In this document: positions 16,654 to 23,873 of the stretch, piece by piece
Numbering within the stretch: position 1 is the first letter of the stretch
Layout of the letters: every line of letters starts with the position of its first letter
Source of the DNA: Mycobacterium sp. ACS1612
GTDB lineage: Bacteria > Actinomycetota > Actinomycetes > Mycobacteriales > Mycobacteriaceae
Assembly (NCBI RefSeq): GCF_001667505.1
Contig: NZ_LZHZ01000065.1
Span: 1-64,000 of the forward strand
DNA length: 64,000 nucleotides
Direction of reading: 5' to 3'
Made by a program: the position numbers and the translations under genes
The notes under the pieces: model-generated
Databases searched by the model: none
What the model was told of the DNA's origin: nothing
The model's input: the letters and a program-made list of their open reading frames with translations, nothing else

Positions 16654-17820
16654 TCAGGCGCTCGCCGCTTTAGCGGCCGCGACGTCGGCGGCTTCGTCCA
16701 TCGTGCCCACCTCGGTCACCAGCGGGTGGTTGGCTTCGGCCAGGATGCGCCGGCCCTCTTCGACGTTGTTGCCGTCGAGCCGGACCACCAGTGGCTTGTT
16801 GGCTTCGTCGCCGAGGATCTGCAGCGCCTTGACGATGCCGTTGGCGACCGCGTCGCAGGCCGTGATGCCGCCGAACACGTTGACGAACACGCTCTTGACC
16901 TGAGCGTCGCCCAGGATGACGTCCAGACCGGCCGCCATCACCTCTGCCGAGGCGCCGCCGCCGATGTCGAGGAAGTTGGCGGGCTTCACGCCACCGTGCT
17001 TCTCGCCCGCGTACGCGACGACGTCGAGCGTGGACATCACCAGTCCGGCGCCGTTGCCGATGATGCCGACCTCACCGTCGAGCTTGACGTAATTGAGGTC
17101 GTGCTCCTTGGCCTTGAGCTCCAGCGGGTCGGTGGCGTCGCGGTCCTCGAACTCGGCGTGGCCGGGCTGACGGAAGTCGGCGTTGGCGTCCAGCGTGACC
17201 TTGCCGTCCAGCGCGAGGATCTGATCGTCAGGTGTGCGCACCAACGGGTTCACCTCGACCAGCGTCGCATCCTCGGCGACGAACACCTCCCACAGCTTCT
17301 GGATGGTGATCGCGGCCGCGTCGAGCACCTCGGCGGGCAGGTGACCCTGTTCGGCGATGGAGCGCGCGAACGCCAGATCCACGCCTTTGACGGCGTCGAC
17401 GGGCACCTTGGCCAGCCGTTCGGGCTTGGTCGCGGCGACCTCTTCGATTTCCATGCCGCCCTCGACCGAGCACATCGCCAGGTACGTGCGGTTAGCACGG
17501 TCCAGCAGGAACGAGATGTAGTACTCCTCGGCGATGTCGCTGGCCTCGGCGACCAAGAGCTTCTTCACGACGTGGCCCTTGATGTCCAGGCCGAGGATGT
17601 TCTGCGCGTGCGTGAAAGCGTCGTCGGGGGTGGCCGCATACTTCACACCGCCTGCCTTGCCGCGGCCGCCGGTCTTCACCTGCGCCTTGACCATGACGGG
17701 TCGACCGATTTCGGTGGCGATGGCCTTGGCGCCCTCGGCGGTGTCGGTCACCCGACCCGGCGTGCTGGGCACGTTGTGCTTGGCGAACAGCTCTTTCGCT
17801 TGGTATTCGAAGAGATCCAT
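16654..17820 (-). CDS. sucC: Succinyl-CoA synthetase beta subunit
   Basis: 388-residue beta subunit with an N-terminal ATP-grasp domain (MDLFEYQAKELFAKHNVP, VMVKAQVKTGGRGKAGGVK) and the C-terminal flavodoxin-like domain (NFLDIGGGASAE, VFVNVFGGITACD) that holds the CoA/phosphate site. Forms a complex with SucD. Upstream region 17821-18069 (249 bp) is shared with a divergent M23 peptidase gene and holds a Crp-type site. Confidence 0.97.
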   Translation of the reverse strand: MDLFEYQAKELFAKHNVPSTPGRVTDTAEGAKAIATEIGRPVMVKAQVKTGGRGKAGGVKYAATPDDAFTHAQNILGLDIKGHVVKKLLVAEASDIAEEYYISFLLDRANRTYLAMCSVEGGMEIEEVAATKPERLAKVPVDAVKGVDLAFARSIAEQGHLPAEVLDAAAITIQKLWEVFVAEDATLVEVNPLVRTPDDQILALDGKVTLDANADFRQPGHAEFEDRDATDPLELKAKEHDLNYVKLDGEVGIIGNGAGLVMSTLDVVAYAGEKHGGVKPANFLDIGGGASAEVMAAGLDVILGDAQVKSVFVNVFGGITACDAVANGIVKALQILGDEANKPLVVRLDGNNVEEGRRILAEANHPLVTEVGTMDEAADVAAAKAASA

Positions 17821-17949
17821 GGACTCACTGTCTTTGTGCGTTGACGTCGAAGGTTTGCGCCCGACGGGCCACGGGGAACTTTATCCACACGGAATAACGC
17901 GCTCCGCATCGCCCACCGGTCATGTGGTAGATCTCACCGCCCGCCGTCA

Positions 17950-17965
17950 CGTGATACAAGTCACA
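17950..17965. promoter_or_regulatory. Crp-type binding site between sucC and the M23 peptidase gene
   Basis: CGTGATACAAGTCACA fits the mycobacterial Crp (Rv3676) pattern GTGNNANNNNNCACA and the symmetric TGTGA-N6-TCACA form with one end mismatch. It lies 130 bp from the sucC start and 105 bp from the divergent peptidase start, so it could act on either. No other gene is visible in 17821-18069. Confidence 0.6.
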
Positions 17966-18069
17966 ATCTGCGGCGGAATACCGTCTCGGGTTGCCACCAA
18001 CATTGGGATTTGGTTAACGTGCCTCTGGTCTAGATCACGTTTCGGTCACGACTAGAAGGACATTCCAGG

Positions 18070-19134
18070 TTGGCACGGCACCGTTCGTCTGAATCTCCGG
18101 TGGAGGTCACGACGAACGCTCGGCACTCACGGGCCGAACCTGAGGCTTCTGAAATCACGGACATCATTCCATTCAACGAGTTCGGTGACCTCGCTGACCT
18201 CGACTTTCGCGAAAACACCGCGTTCGACCGCGAGTCCCAGGTGATTCGCGCCCCCGAGCTCGACGACCTGCACGACACCGACGATCTGATCCCGCTGCGG
18301 TTGGCGGTGCCGTCGGAGTTCCGCCCCGATGCGCGCGACGAACGGCGCGTCTCACACGCCTACCGTGACAGCCACACCGACACCAGCAACGGCGTCGCGG
18401 CCACCGACATCATCGACATCTCGGGCCGTCGCGGGCTGCACCGCAAGGACGACGTGCCCGTCAAGGGCCGACTGATGGTCGCGGCGATGGCCGTCGGCGC
18501 AACGGCCGCAGGCGCCTACACGATGGCCAACACCTCCGACCAGAAGAAGCCGACGGAAGCGGTGCTCGCCGCCGACACGTCGTCGATGGGCGGCGTCGTC
18601 AGCGGCTCGACGGACGGCATGCAGATCGTGTCGGTCACGCCAGCGGCCAACTCGTCGGTGCACGCCGAGGAGATCACGAAGGCCGCCGCGTTCGCGCAGG
18701 AGCGCGCCGAGCGCGAGGCGCGGCTGAACCGGCCGCTGTTCGTGATGTTCACCAAGGGCGTGTTCACGTCCGGCTTCGGCTACCGCTGGGGCGTGCTGCA
18801 CGGCGGCATAGACGTCGCCAACGCGATCGGCACGCCGATCTATGCGGTCGCCGACGGCACGGTGATCGACGTCGGCCCCACCGCGGGTTACGGCGCGTGG
18901 GTCAAGATCCGGCACAACGACGGCACGGTCACGCTGTACGGCCACGTCAACACCTGGCTGGTCAGCAAGGGCGACCGTGTGATGGCGGGCGATCAGATCG
19001 CCACCATCGGCAACCGCGGCAATTCCACGGGGCCGCATTGCCACTTCGAGGTTCTGCTCAACGGCACCAACCGGATCGACCCGGTGCCGTGGCTGGCGCA
19101 GCGGGGTCTCAGCCCCGGCAACTACGTTGGCTAA
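18070..19134 (+). CDS. Membrane-anchored M23 (LytM) peptidase, Rv0950c-type
   Basis: 354-residue bitopic protein. Residues 1-130 are an acidic, probably cytoplasmic region; a single membrane span is at about 133-153; the outer part ends in a LytM/M23 domain (about 230-350). Zinc ligands are intact: H244 and D248 in HGGID, H325 in HCHFE, plus H292 in YGHV. Such domains cleave peptide cross-links of peptidoglycan. The start is a TTG at 18070 with AGAAGGA upstream; the long intracellular N-terminus is unusual for a peptidase and may bind a cytoplasmic regulator. Followed after 2 bp by a small membrane-protein gene. Confidence 0.85.
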   Translation: MARHRSSESPVEVTTNARHSRAEPEASEITDIIPFNEFGDLADLDFRENTAFDRESQVIRAPELDDLHDTDDLIPLRLAVPSEFRPDARDERRVSHAYRDSHTDTSNGVAATDIIDISGRRGLHRKDDVPVKGRLMVAAMAVGATAAGAYTMANTSDQKKPTEAVLAADTSSMGGVVSGSTDGMQIVSVTPAANSSVHAEEITKAAAFAQERAEREARLNRPLFVMFTKGVFTSGFGYRWGVLHGGIDVANAIGTPIYAVADGTVIDVGPTAGYGAWVKIRHNDGTVTLYGHVNTWLVSKGDRVMAGDQIATIGNRGNSTGPHCHFEVLLNGTNRIDPVPWLAQRGLSPGNYVG

Positions 19135-19136
19135 GT

Positions 19137-19727
19137 GTGAGCGACGGTCCATCCGAACCAACCTCTGACGAATTTCCACGCATCCGGCGCAACGCCGGCA
19201 CGCCGTCGTCACCGATGCCTGCCGAAGCTGAACCGCAGACGAGCATCATTCGGCGCCATCCGACGGGTGAGTTCCCGGCCCTGACCGAGCCGCAGACGTC
19301 CTACATTCCGCGGGCCAAGCCGGTGGCCGTCGGCCCGACGCGGTCGGCGCAAGCCACCCCCACGCCGGCCATCTGCACCACGATCGCCGCGATCCTGTCC
19401 GGCTGGGCCACCGCGGTCATCGCCACCGATCTGATCACCGGCTGGTGGCGCTCGGATCGGCTGTTCTGTGTCGCCATCGGCTTCCTCACCGCGGTGTCGG
19501 CGGGCGCGCTCATCAGCGGGCTGATCGCGCTGCTGCTGAGGCGGCGAATGGGCAGGCTGCTGATCGTGGTCGGCGCGACCGTGGGGCTGCTGATCTTCAC
19601 CGGCCTGTTCGTCGCGGGCGCCAACCTGGCGGCGCCGGTGTACGCGATCCCGGTGCTGCCGCTTGCCACCATTCTGCTTGCGCTACTGCCCGCCACTGGC
19701 CGCTGGGCGCGCAGCGCGAACCCCTAG
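19137..19727 (+). CDS. Small membrane protein with disordered N-terminus
   Basis: 196-residue protein: a Pro/Glu/Thr-rich N-terminus with two near-repeats (EPQTSIIRRHPTGEFPALT and EPQTSYIPRAKP), then four hydrophobic helices from about residue 76 on. GTG start at 19137, 2 bp after the M23 peptidase stop, so the two are probably cotranslated. The Thr-rich QTS repeats resemble possible Ser/Thr-kinase target sites, but this is only suggestive. I do not recognise the family. Confidence 0.7.
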   Translation: MSDGPSEPTSDEFPRIRRNAGTPSSPMPAEAEPQTSIIRRHPTGEFPALTEPQTSYIPRAKPVAVGPTRSAQATPTPAICTTIAAILSGWATAVIATDLITGWWRSDRLFCVAIGFLTAVSAGALISGLIALLLRRRMGRLLIVVGATVGLLIFTGLFVAGANLAAPVYAIPVLPLATILLALLPATGRWARSANP

Positions 19728-20371
19728 GCCGTCGCGGCCCTACGCACCAGCGCCAGCACCACCGCCGCCGTCGCGAACAGGCCGGAGAAGAACCGGTTCA
19801 GCAGCCGTTGTTGGCGCGCCCCCAACGCCCTGAGGAGCCGCGTCGCCAAGCCCGCGTAGATGCTCATCACAAGGATGTCAGTGGTGATGATCGTCAACCC
19901 GATCACGAAGTACTGCGGTAGCAGCGGCGCAGTCGGGACGACGAACTGCGGCAGCACGGCGAGGAAGAAGGCCAGGGCTTTCGGGTTGGTCGCATTGACC
20001 AGAAATCCCCTGGCCAGCAACGGAATTCCCGGCCGCGTGGGCGCGCCGGTGACCTTATCGGCGAGCGCGGACGTGGACGCCCGCCACTGGCGCACAGCGA
20101 GGTAGAGCAGATACAACACGCCGGCGAATTTGATGATCGTGAACGCGAGGATCGACTTGGCGACAACTGCGCCAACGCCAAGCGCAACCAGGGTCAGCTG
20201 AAGCAACAGGCCCAGTTCCTGGCCGACAATGCTCCAGTACGACCGCAGCAGGCCGTGACTCAGGCCGGACGCCATCGTTTGGATTGCTCCCGCGCCGGGG
20301 GAGAACGCGATCGCGATCGACGCACCGAGGAAGCCGAGCCACAGATGCCAGTCGCTGGAGACGGTGTGCAC
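19724..20371 (-). CDS. LysE/RhtB-family amino-acid exporter
   Basis: 215-residue membrane protein with five to six helices. The N-terminal FSPGAGAIQTMASGLSHGL, the mid-protein KFAGVLYLLYLAVRQWR and the GFLVNATNPKALAFFLAVLP segment are hallmarks of the LysE/RhtB exporter family, which moves amino acids or homoserine-type compounds out of the cell. Substrate cannot be told from sequence. Overlaps the 3' end of the preceding convergent gene by 4 bp. Confidence 0.88.
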   Translation of the reverse strand: MHTVSSDWHLWLGFLGASIAIAFSPGAGAIQTMASGLSHGLLRSYWSIVGQELGLLLQLTLVALGVGAVVAKSILAFTIIKFAGVLYLLYLAVRQWRASTSALADKVTGAPTRPGIPLLARGFLVNATNPKALAFFLAVLPQFVVPTAPLLPQYFVIGLTIITTDILVMSIYAGLATRLLRALGARQQRLLNRFFSGLFATAAVVLALVRRAATA

Positions 20372-20420
20372 TCCAAGATCAACACGGAGCGGGCGCCGAA
20401 TCGTTACGCCCGAGCCCGAT

Positions 20421-22733
20421 CTACAGCTTGCTCACAGGAGCATGGTTGTGCATCAGCTTGACCCGGCCCGCGCTGCCGAAGTCGATCAGCGACATCGCCG
20501 ACTCCCCCACCCCGGACACCTCCTCGACGCGGCCTAGACCGTACTTGTCGTGGGTGACCCGGTCGCCCGGCTCGAGCACGAGCAGCGGGCGCTTGCCTGC
20601 CGCCGAACGGGTGGGCGCCGGGCGCGGTGTCCCGAACCGGCCCGCACCGCTTACGGGCGCCGACAACGACGGAGGCGGTTCGACGCGCCGCCAGTCGATG
20701 AGCTCCTGCGGGATCTCTTTGAGGAACCGCGATTCGGGGTTGAGCATCGGCTGCCCCCACGACGAGCGGACCCTGGCCCTGCTGACGTACAGACGCTGCC
20801 GCGCCCTGGTGATCCCGACATAGGCCAGCCGCCGCTCCTCGGACAGTTCGGTCGGATCGCCCAACGCCCGCATGTGCGGGAACATGCCGTCTTCCCAGCC
20901 CGTCACGAACACGACGGGGAACTCCAGTCCCTTGGCGGTGTGCAGGGTCATCATGGTCACCACACCCGCACCGTGCTCGGGTAGTTCGTCGGCGTCGGCG
21001 ACCAGCGACACCCGCTCCAGGAACTGGGCCAGCACTCCGGTGTCAGGGATGTCCTCGTCTTCCGGGTTGACCTCGCCCATGGCTTGCGCGTTGGCCAGGT
21101 CGGTACTGAATTCGTGCGCGACGCTGACCAATTCGTTGAGGTTGTCCAGCCGCGCCAAATCCTGCGGGTCGCTGGAGGACTCAAGCTCGGTGCGGTAGCC
21201 GGTGCGGTCGAGGACGGCCTCGACGACATTGCCGAGTTCGTCATCCAGCTTGCCGCGCAGATCGTCCATCAACTCAACGAAACTCGCGATGCACTTCTCC
21301 GAGCGGGTGTTCAGCATCGGCACCTTGCCCTCGGCCGCCGCCTGCAACGCGTCGTTGAAACTCAACCCGGTGTTCTCGGCGTACACCGCCACGCACGCCT
21401 CAGCGCGATCGCCGATGCCGCGCCGCGGCGTGTTCAAGATGCGCCGCATGCTGACCGAGTCGCCGGGGTTGTCGAGCACCCGCAGATAGGCGACGATGTC
21501 GCGGATCTCCCTGCGCTCGTAAAAGCGAACGCCGCCGACGACTTTGTACGGGATACCGGCGCGGATGAACACCTCTTCCAGCGCCCGCGACGAGTTGTTG
21601 GTGCGATAGAAAACCGCGACGTCGTTGTACGTGATCTCACCTTTGTCGGCGAGCGCGTCGATCTCCTCGGCCACGAACCGCGCCTCATCGTGCTCGTTGT
21701 CGGCAACGTAGCCGACGATCAGCTCGCCCTCCCCCGCGTCGGTCCACAGCCGCTTCTCCCGACGCCCGGCGTTGCGGGAGATCACCGAGTTGGCCGCGCT
21801 CAGGATGTTTTGCGTCGAGCGGTAGTTCTGCTCCAGCAGAATGGTTGTGGCATTGGGGAAGTCGCGTTCAAAGTCTTCGATGTTGCGGATCGTCGCACCG
21901 CGGAACGCGTAGATCGACTGGTCGGCGTCGCCGACCACACACAGCTCGGCGGGCGCGACGCCATCCTCCGTCTCGCGCCCGACCAGTTCACGCACCAACA
22001 CGTACTGCGCATGGTTGGTGTCCTGGTATTCGTCGACGAGGATATGCCGGAACCGCCTGCGGTAATACTGTGCAATCTGCGGAAAGGCTTGCAGCACAGC
22101 GACTGTCTCGCCGATCAGGTCGTCGAAGTCCAGTGCGTTGGCGGCCCGCAGCCTGCGTTGGTATTCGGCGAACACCTCGGCGATGATCCGCGGCAGATCC
22201 TCCATCGCGTTCGACGCGTCGTAAGCCGCCTGCTCCGGCCCGATCAACTCGTTCTTCAGGTTGGAGATGCCGTTGGCCAGCAGCCGCGGCGAGTACCGCT
22301 TGGTGTCCAGCCCCATGTCCTTGCCGATCATCAGCAGCAGCCGCCGCGAGTCGTCGGCGTCGTAGATCGAGAAGTTGGAGTTCAGTCCTTTGATCAAGGA
22401 GGCCTGGTTGCGCAGGATCCGCACACAGGTGGAGTGGAACGTCGACACCCACATCGACCTGGCGCGGGGCCCGACCAGTTGCACGACACGTTCGCGCATC
22501 TCGGCGGCGGCCTTGTTGGTGAACGTGATGGCCAGCACCTGGCCCACGCCGACGTCGCGGGCGGCCAGCAGGTAGGCGATGCGCCGGGTCAGCACCGCGG
22601 TCTTGCCGGAGCCGGCGCCCGCCACGATCAGCAGAGGTGTGCCTTCGTGCAGCACGGCCTCGCGCTGTTGCGGGTTCAGGCCGTCCAGCAGGGCTTCGGA
22701 GTCGGAATTCAGGTCGGTCACGTGCAAACTCAT
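20421..22733 (-). CDS. uvrD1: UvrD1/PcrA-type SF1A DNA helicase
   Basis: 770-residue SF1A helicase, the length of M. tuberculosis UvrD1 (Rv0949). Q-motif LNPQQREAVLHEG, Walker A AGAGSGKTAVLTRR (motif I), motif II DEYQDTNHAQY, motif III VGDADQSIYAFRGA, motif IV EQNYRST, and motif V/VI MTLHTAKGLEFP and EERRLAYVGITRARQ are all present. The C-terminal domain (HDKYGLGRVEEV onward) is the Tudor-like part that contacts RNA polymerase in PcrA/UvrD. Acts in nucleotide-excision repair and interacts with Ku in mycobacteria; LigD is encoded at the end of this window. It is divergent from the chorismate mutase region. Confidence 0.96.
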   Translation of the reverse strand: MSLHVTDLNSDSEALLDGLNPQQREAVLHEGTPLLIVAGAGSGKTAVLTRRIAYLLAARDVGVGQVLAITFTNKAAAEMRERVVQLVGPRARSMWVSTFHSTCVRILRNQASLIKGLNSNFSIYDADDSRRLLLMIGKDMGLDTKRYSPRLLANGISNLKNELIGPEQAAYDASNAMEDLPRIIAEVFAEYQRRLRAANALDFDDLIGETVAVLQAFPQIAQYYRRRFRHILVDEYQDTNHAQYVLVRELVGRETEDGVAPAELCVVGDADQSIYAFRGATIRNIEDFERDFPNATTILLEQNYRSTQNILSAANSVISRNAGRREKRLWTDAGEGELIVGYVADNEHDEARFVAEEIDALADKGEITYNDVAVFYRTNNSSRALEEVFIRAGIPYKVVGGVRFYERREIRDIVAYLRVLDNPGDSVSMRRILNTPRRGIGDRAEACVAVYAENTGLSFNDALQAAAEGKVPMLNTRSEKCIASFVELMDDLRGKLDDELGNVVEAVLDRTGYRTELESSSDPQDLARLDNLNELVSVAHEFSTDLANAQAMGEVNPEDEDIPDTGVLAQFLERVSLVADADELPEHGAGVVTMMTLHTAKGLEFPVVFVTGWEDGMFPHMRALGDPTELSEERRLAYVGITRARQRLYVSRARVRSSWGQPMLNPESRFLKEIPQELIDWRRVEPPPSLSAPVSGAGRFGTPRPAPTRSAAGKRPLLVLEPGDRVTHDKYGLGRVEEVSGVGESAMSLIDFGSAGRVKLMHNHAPVSKL

Positions 22734-22811
22734 GTCTGTCCCAACTTACCGCTGAGAGGGGACACCCTTTGCGCTCCCACGGCTTCAAATGGCAGACTTC
22801 TAGACGTGCTC

Positions 22812-22865
22812 ATGCAGCAAGGACGATTTTTTTACGGGTACCGGCCAGCGGTGCCCGTGGTCTAG
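22812..22865 (+). CDS. Candidate aromatic leader peptide MQQGRFFYGYRPAVPVV
   Basis: A 17-codon ORF 104 bp upstream of the chorismate mutase gene encodes Phe-Phe-Tyr-Gly-Tyr in a row (TTT TTT TAC GGG TAC, 22827-22841). An in-frame GTG lies at 22806. A TCTAGA element at 22799-22804 could be a -10 giving a leaderless transcript. The Tyr codons lie in the 5' arm of an RNA hairpin and a second strong hairpin follows the stop codon, the arrangement expected for ribosome-mediated attenuation of an aromatic amino-acid gene. Enrichment of Phe/Tyr codons ahead of a gene whose product leads to Phe and Tyr is hard to explain by chance, but expression is not shown. Confidence 0.7.
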   Translation: MQQGRFFYGYRPAVPVV

Positions 22866-22909
22866 CTGCTTCAGAAGAGCCCCGCGGTCCGCTTCCGGAT
22901 CCGGGGCTC
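22834..22909 (+). promoter_or_regulatory. Candidate attenuator: two alternative hairpins before chorismate mutase
   Basis: Hairpin 1 (22834-22858): ACGGGTACC pairs with GGTGCCCGT, nine pairs with one G-U, loop of 7. Hairpin 2 (22877-22909): GAGCCCCG pairs with CGGGGCTC, followed by GTCTCTTGTG, an imperfect terminator tail. CCGTGG (22855-22860, arm 2) can alternatively pair with CCGCGG (22882-22887, arm 3), which would break hairpin 2. A ribosome stalled at the Phe/Tyr codons would cover arm 1 and favour that antiterminator. Roles are inferred from pairing only. Confidence 0.6.
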
Positions 22910-22969
22910 GTCTCTTGTGTGAGGCCCGAAACCGGATGAGACCGACAACCCACACAATGAGGAGCCGAA

Positions 22970-23233
22970 ATGACTATCGAAATGGAACCCGTGGCTGAGA
23001 TTGACGACCTGCGCCGCGAGATCGACGAGCTCGATGCGGCCATACTGGCCGCGGTCAAGCGGCGGACCGAGGTATCCAAGCTGATCGGCAAGGCCCGGAT
23101 GGCGTCTGGCGGCACCCGGCTGGTGCACAGCCGCGAGATGAAGGTCATCGAGCGCTACAGCGAGCTGGGCCCCGACGGCAAGGACCTGGCGATGCTGCTG
23201 CTGCGCCTGGGCCGCGGCCGACTCGGGCACTGA
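22970..23233 (+). CDS. Chorismate mutase, AroQ-delta type (Rv0948c-type)
   Basis: 87-residue AroQ-fold chorismate mutase, converting chorismate to prephenate for Phe and Tyr synthesis. DDLRREIDELDAAILAAVKRR, the KLIGKARM segment, and the C-terminal LLRLGRGRLGH are typical of the short intracellular mycobacterial enzyme, which is weak alone and is activated by binding DAHP synthase AroG through its C-terminus. ATG at 22970 with GAGGAGCC upstream. The last codons and the stop are part of the first copy of a 35-bp triplicated repeat. Upstream lies a candidate aromatic leader peptide and hairpins. Confidence 0.93.
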   Translation: MTIEMEPVAEIDDLRREIDELDAAILAAVKRRTEVSKLIGKARMASGGTRLVHSREMKVIERYSELGPDGKDLAMLLLRLGRGRLGH

Positions 23234-23310
23234 GGTCGGCCATCAGGCAGGGCCGACTCGGGCACTGAGGTCGGCCATCGGGCAGGGCCGACTCGGGCAC
23301 TGAGGTCGGC
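23216..23310 (+). repeat. 35-bp tandem repeat (2.7 copies), each copy a hairpin
   Basis: Units start at 23216, 23251 and 23286 (period 35; the last copy has 25 bp). Copies differ by one base (CATCAGG versus CATCGGG). Each contains GGCCGAC and GTCGGCC (GTCGGCT in the last) separated by 12 nt, a 7-bp stem. The first copy includes the chorismate mutase stop codon. After the last copy comes CTTTCGCGCCGGTTTTTG, so the region may serve as a reinforced terminator before the convergent NUDIX gene. Confidence 0.92.
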
Positions 23311-23364
23311 TCTTTCGCGCCGGTTTTTGCGTTGAGGGCTGTGCGTAGAGGCAATCGACAGCCG

Positions 23365-23871
23365 TCAGTGCAATAACCGCGGGATCAAGACGCGAGTGTC
23401 CGGCACGAACGGCCAGCAAGGGTCTGCCAATCGGTCCGCCAATTGGGCGTCGGTCCACCACCAGCCATCATCGATCTCGCTGGCTTGGTGACGGATCGGC
23501 CCGTCGTAGCGCACACCGAACGCGAAAACGTGGCATCGCATCGGCCGGTCCGCCCACTCGCCGTCCCAAGCAGCCGAGGCCAGGGGTGTCAGTGTCTGCC
23601 CGGTGATTCCGAGTTCTTCCTCCAGCTCTCGCGTCGCGGTCTGCAATGGCGTCTCGCCAGGATCGATGACGCCACCGGCCAGGCAGTCGTGCATCCCAGC
23701 GAACACCGCCTTGGTGGTGGTGCGGCGATGGACATAGATCCGTCGACCGTCCGTGGACCGCAACAACACTCCCGCACTTCCGTGCCAAAGCCCTTCGGCA
23801 TACACCTGCGACCGCGGCGCCGTCCCCACCACGTTGCCGTGCTCGTCGAATACGGCGACTTCTTCGTCCAT
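23365..23871 (-). CDS. NUDIX hydrolase
   Basis: 168-residue NUDIX protein. The NUDIX box is complete: G in GGVIDPGE, then TPLQTATRELEEELGI (G-x5-E-x7-REUxEExGU pattern), coordinating Mg2+ for pyrophosphate-bond hydrolysis. The N-terminal EEVAVFDEHGNVVGTAPRS and YVHRRTTTKAVFAGMHDC resemble the YfcD/isopentenyl-isomerase-like branch. The frame continues upstream but that is the shadow of the acyltransferase gene; ATG at 23871 lies 2 bp after the acyltransferase stop, so they form an operon. Substrate unknown. Confidence 0.88.
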   Translation of the reverse strand: MDEEVAVFDEHGNVVGTAPRSQVYAEGLWHGSAGVLLRSTDGRRIYVHRRTTTKAVFAGMHDCLAGGVIDPGETPLQTATRELEEELGITGQTLTPLASAAWDGEWADRPMRCHVFAFGVRYDGPIRHQASEIDDGWWWTDAQLADRLADPCWPFVPDTRVLIPRLLH

Positions 23872-23873
23872 CG

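Noticed and set aside
17821..18069. Riboswitch or small RNA upstream of sucC
   Set aside because: Only the Crp-type dyad stands out; no conserved riboswitch motif was recognised.
21084..22865. 593-codon open frame on the plus strand
   Set aside because: Antisense to uvrD1. Only its last 17 codons (the candidate aromatic leader peptide, 22812-22865) are kept, because they lie outside uvrD1 and have an independent rationale.
23216..23310. CRISPR-like repeat
   Set aside because: The 35-bp units are directly tandem with no spacers and no cas genes; this is a tandem duplication.
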